Of a stretch of DNA of 6,068 nucleotides, positions 4,921-6,068 are shown piece after piece. The first letter of the stretch is position 1; each line of letters opens with the position of its first letter. A program made the translations under genes and the position numbers. The notes under the pieces are model-generated. The model was not told the origin of the DNA and ran no database searches. It saw nothing but the letters and a program-made list of their open reading frames with translations. Source of the DNA: Candidatus Omnitrophota bacterium (GTDB lineage Bacteria; Omnitrophota; Gorgyraeia; Zapsychrales; Zapsychraceae); the NCBI GenBank assembly GCA_018399915.1, contig JAGYNW010000125.1, forward strand, positions 1 through 6,068, in the 5' to 3' direction.

Positions 4921-5480
4921 GGCTTCCCCTTTTCTTCAGGCGACGCTCTTTCTGCCTGCTGCTGCCTCAGTGTCAGATTGATGGCCTGATTGGTCCTCTG
5001 GCTCAGTTGGTCCATAAATTGTTTCATAGTGGCGATCTTGCCGAGGATCTTTTCGGCGTCCTCAACCGGAACGGGATTTTCATCCAGCGGGTCCAGGTAA
5101 AAACAGACGATCATGTTGATCCCGTAGATATCATTGCTGATATAATGCGTGAACAGTTCATTGATCAACGGATGCAGGTGTACGTCTTCTTTTTTGATCT
5201 TTTGTAAAGAGTCCAGGGTTTCCCGGTCCGGGATCTTTTCCGGATGCAGGATCTTGTCCATGAGCGCGCGGATATTTTGTGTATGCGTAATGATCTTTTT
5301 GGCGCTGGGAATATCAATGGCTTCTTTATTTTGATGAAAGAACGCGACGATGTGTGTGATCGCGGTGATCTCATCGCCGATATAATGGTAGATCAGATCC
5401 CAGATAAAAAACGGCACCTTGATCTTTTCACGCTCAATAGTTTCATAGATCGATTGTTCCCGGGGATGCGGATTTGCCAT
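4917..5480 (-). CDS. Helical protein with two H-box-like repeats, unknown family
   Basis: A 187-residue soluble, almost wholly helical protein that I cannot assign to a known family. It is an internal duplication: residues about 23-78 and 103-159 align without gaps in their core. IWDLIYHYIGDEITAITHIV and INELFTHYISNDIYGINMIV share His, Tyr, Ile and hydrophobic positions (about 10 of 23 identical over the extended core). Each half has a histidine (His32, His112) followed by Asp/Asn four residues later, then a second amphipathic helix ending in LMDKI or FMDQL. This resembles the helical hairpin of a histidine-kinase dimerisation domain, without any ATPase domain. A phosphotransfer or docking role is inferred from this likeness and from its place between two receiver genes: it overlaps the upstream one by 1 base (TGATG) and the downstream one by 4. 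The last 25 residues are polar and probably disordered. The start has AAAGGGG 9 bases upstream. Confidence 0.8.
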   Translation of the reverse strand: MANPHPREQSIYETIEREKIKVPFFIWDLIYHYIGDEITAITHIVAFFHQNKEAIDIPSAKKIITHTQNIRALMDKILHPEKIPDRETLDSLQKIKKEDVHLHPLINELFTHYISNDIYGINMIVCFYLDPLDENPVPVEDAEKILGKIATMKQFMDQLSQRTNQAINLTLRQQQAERASPEEKGKP

Positions 5481-5878
5481 CAGTCAAGGCCCCTTTCCCG
5501 GATGCTTTGCGCGGCCTGGCGCACTTTCGGAAGCCAATCGTCAGGATAAAGAGGTTTATTCAAATAGTCGGTTATTCCCAGCTGCGTGACTTGGTTTTTT
5601 ACCTCCGGGTCTGTAACGCGCGTGATCACGATACATTCGATCTCATGGTTGTTTTGCCGGATCTTTTCAAGAACACTGACGCCTTTGATATCGGAATATC
5701 CCAGGTCCAGATCCAGCATGAGAATGTGCGGATGTTCTTTTTCAAAAATATCCAGCGCGGTCTTGCCGTCAAGCGCCTTGAAAGCACAAAATCCCTCCCG
5801 CTCCAGGATCTTGCAGGTAAAATGCGCGATATCATCCTCGTCTTCGACAACCAGTACTCTTAAAACTTTTGGGTCCAT
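5480..5878 (-). CDS. Single-domain response regulator (receiver only)
   Basis: A 132-residue CheY-like protein made of one receiver domain: Glu12-Asp13 in the acidic pocket (VVEDEDD), phosphoacceptor Asp56 in LMLDLDLGY, Thr86 and Lys108 in LNKPL. The loop after Asp56 (LDLGYSDIKG) is about two residues longer than the usual xxMPxxxG and lacks its proline. The frame continues upstream to an ATG at 5908, but the ATG at 5878 is preferred: AAAGGA stands about 5 bases before it, the other start has no ribosome binding site, and the promoter at 5911-5938 would start transcription near 5904. With no output domain, it probably passes phosphate to, or contacts, other proteins, most likely the H-box-like protein whose start codon overlaps its stop. 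The upstream kinase is the likely phosphodonor. Confidence 0.9.
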   Translation of the reverse strand: MDPKVLRVLVVEDEDDIAHFTCKILEREGFCAFKALDGKTALDIFEKEHPHILMLDLDLGYSDIKGVSVLEKIRQNNHEIECIVITRVTDPEVKNQVTQLGITDYLNKPLYPDDWLPKVRQAAQSIRERGLD

Positions 5879-5910
5879 GTGATTCCTTTCCTGAAATTTA
5901 TTTTTCATCT

Positions 5911-5938
5911 ATTATCACGTATAACTTAAAACTGTCAA
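5911..5938 (-). promoter_or_regulatory. Internal promoter in front of the receiver operon
   Basis: Reading leftwards, a perfect TTGACA (5938..5933), a 16-base spacer and GATAAT (5916..5911, five of six) lie in the 80-base gap after the kinase gene. Transcription would start near 5904, giving a leader of about 26 bases that contains the ribosome binding site of the receiver gene. The three receiver-operon genes could thus be expressed independently of the kinase gene. Confidence 0.55.
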
Positions 5939-5958
5939 TAGGCTGAGTCCGCTTCAAA

Positions 5959-6068
5959 CTAACTTTTGGTGACATCTTTGTCATTGGTCTCTTCCGCCAC
6001 AACGGCTGAGAGTACGGGCAGTTCGACGATAAAAGTAGCGCCCTGGTCTTTGCCCGGGGATTCAGCCC
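5959..6068 (-). CDS. Histidine kinase, C-terminal end only (window edge)
   Basis: The last 35 codons of a frame that enters from the right edge and stops at TAG (5961..5959). It reads AESPGKDQGATFIVELPV and then a polar tail ending DVTKS. GKDQGATFIVELP is the G2-box end and last strand of the GHKL-type ATPase domain of sensor histidine kinases (usual form G-KGATFTVxLP). The N, G1 and F boxes, the H-box and any sensor domain lie outside the window. It is the only sign of a kinase catalytic domain here and the natural phosphodonor for the downstream receivers, 80 bases away. It could equally be a hybrid kinase, although no receiver follows the ATPase domain at its C-terminus. Confidence 0.85.
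   Translation of the reverse strand, partial: AESPGKDQGATFIVELPVLSAVVAEETNDKDVTKS

Noticed and set aside
4475..4981. 168-codon open frame on the plus strand
   Set aside because: It mirrors the double-receiver gene in another frame; the minus-strand protein has two complete sets of receiver residues.
5879..5908. Ten-residue N-terminal extension of the single-receiver protein
   Set aside because: The ATG at 5908 has no ribosome binding site and lies at or before the predicted transcription start, whereas the ATG at 5878 has AAAGGA at good spacing.

Overview
The window holds a two-component/phosphorelay gene cluster next to envelope-glycan genes. It probably comes from an uncultured Gram-negative bacterium. 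The style (moderate GC genes, many stand-alone receiver proteins, short AT-rich spacers, an XRE-cupin regulator) would fit a lineage such as Omnitrophota, but no marker gene is present and this assignment is a low-confidence guess. No RNA gene, transposase, CRISPR array or phage gene was found. All genes but one are on the minus strand.

Right block (minus strand, transcribed from 6068 down to 4153): the C-terminal end of a histidine kinase, a single-receiver protein (5480-5878), an all-helical protein of unknown family (4917-5480) and a double-receiver protein (4153-4920). The last three overlap by 1 and 4 bases, so they form a tight, translationally coupled unit. A promoter-like element in front of the first receiver gene may let this unit be expressed without the kinase. 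The helical protein is an internal duplication. Each half carries a histidine in an HYIx[DN] context followed by a second helix, resembling a histidine-kinase dimerisation/phosphotransfer hairpin without an ATPase domain.

Middle block: the only plus-strand gene, an XRE-type helix-turn-helix/cupin regulator (3577-4146), ends 6 bases from the end of the double-receiver gene. It diverges from a 76-residue orphan protein (3071-3301). The 275-base AT-rich spacer between them holds two copies of GTCAAAA-N19-TTTTGAC, one at each promoter, placed symmetrically about position 3454. A perfect 16-base inverted repeat and an inner 8-base inverted repeat share the same centre. This looks like a two-ended operator for the XRE-cupin protein.

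Left block (minus strand): a receiver protein with a C-terminal H-box-like hairpin and no kinase catalytic domain (2339-2986), a polytopic membrane protein with a GT-C-like N-terminal signature (776-2302), a GT4-type glycosyltransferase with only its N-terminal half (64-696), and possibly the first ten codons of another gene at the left edge. Two start codons in this block sit 8-9 bases from a good -10 element, which suggests leaderless mRNAs.

Working model (inference): the kinase, several receivers and two kinds of H-box-like hairpin without ATPase form a multi-step phosphorelay. The XRE-cupin protein controls the neighbouring 76-residue gene and itself. The membrane and glycosyltransferase genes may be output or simply neighbours.
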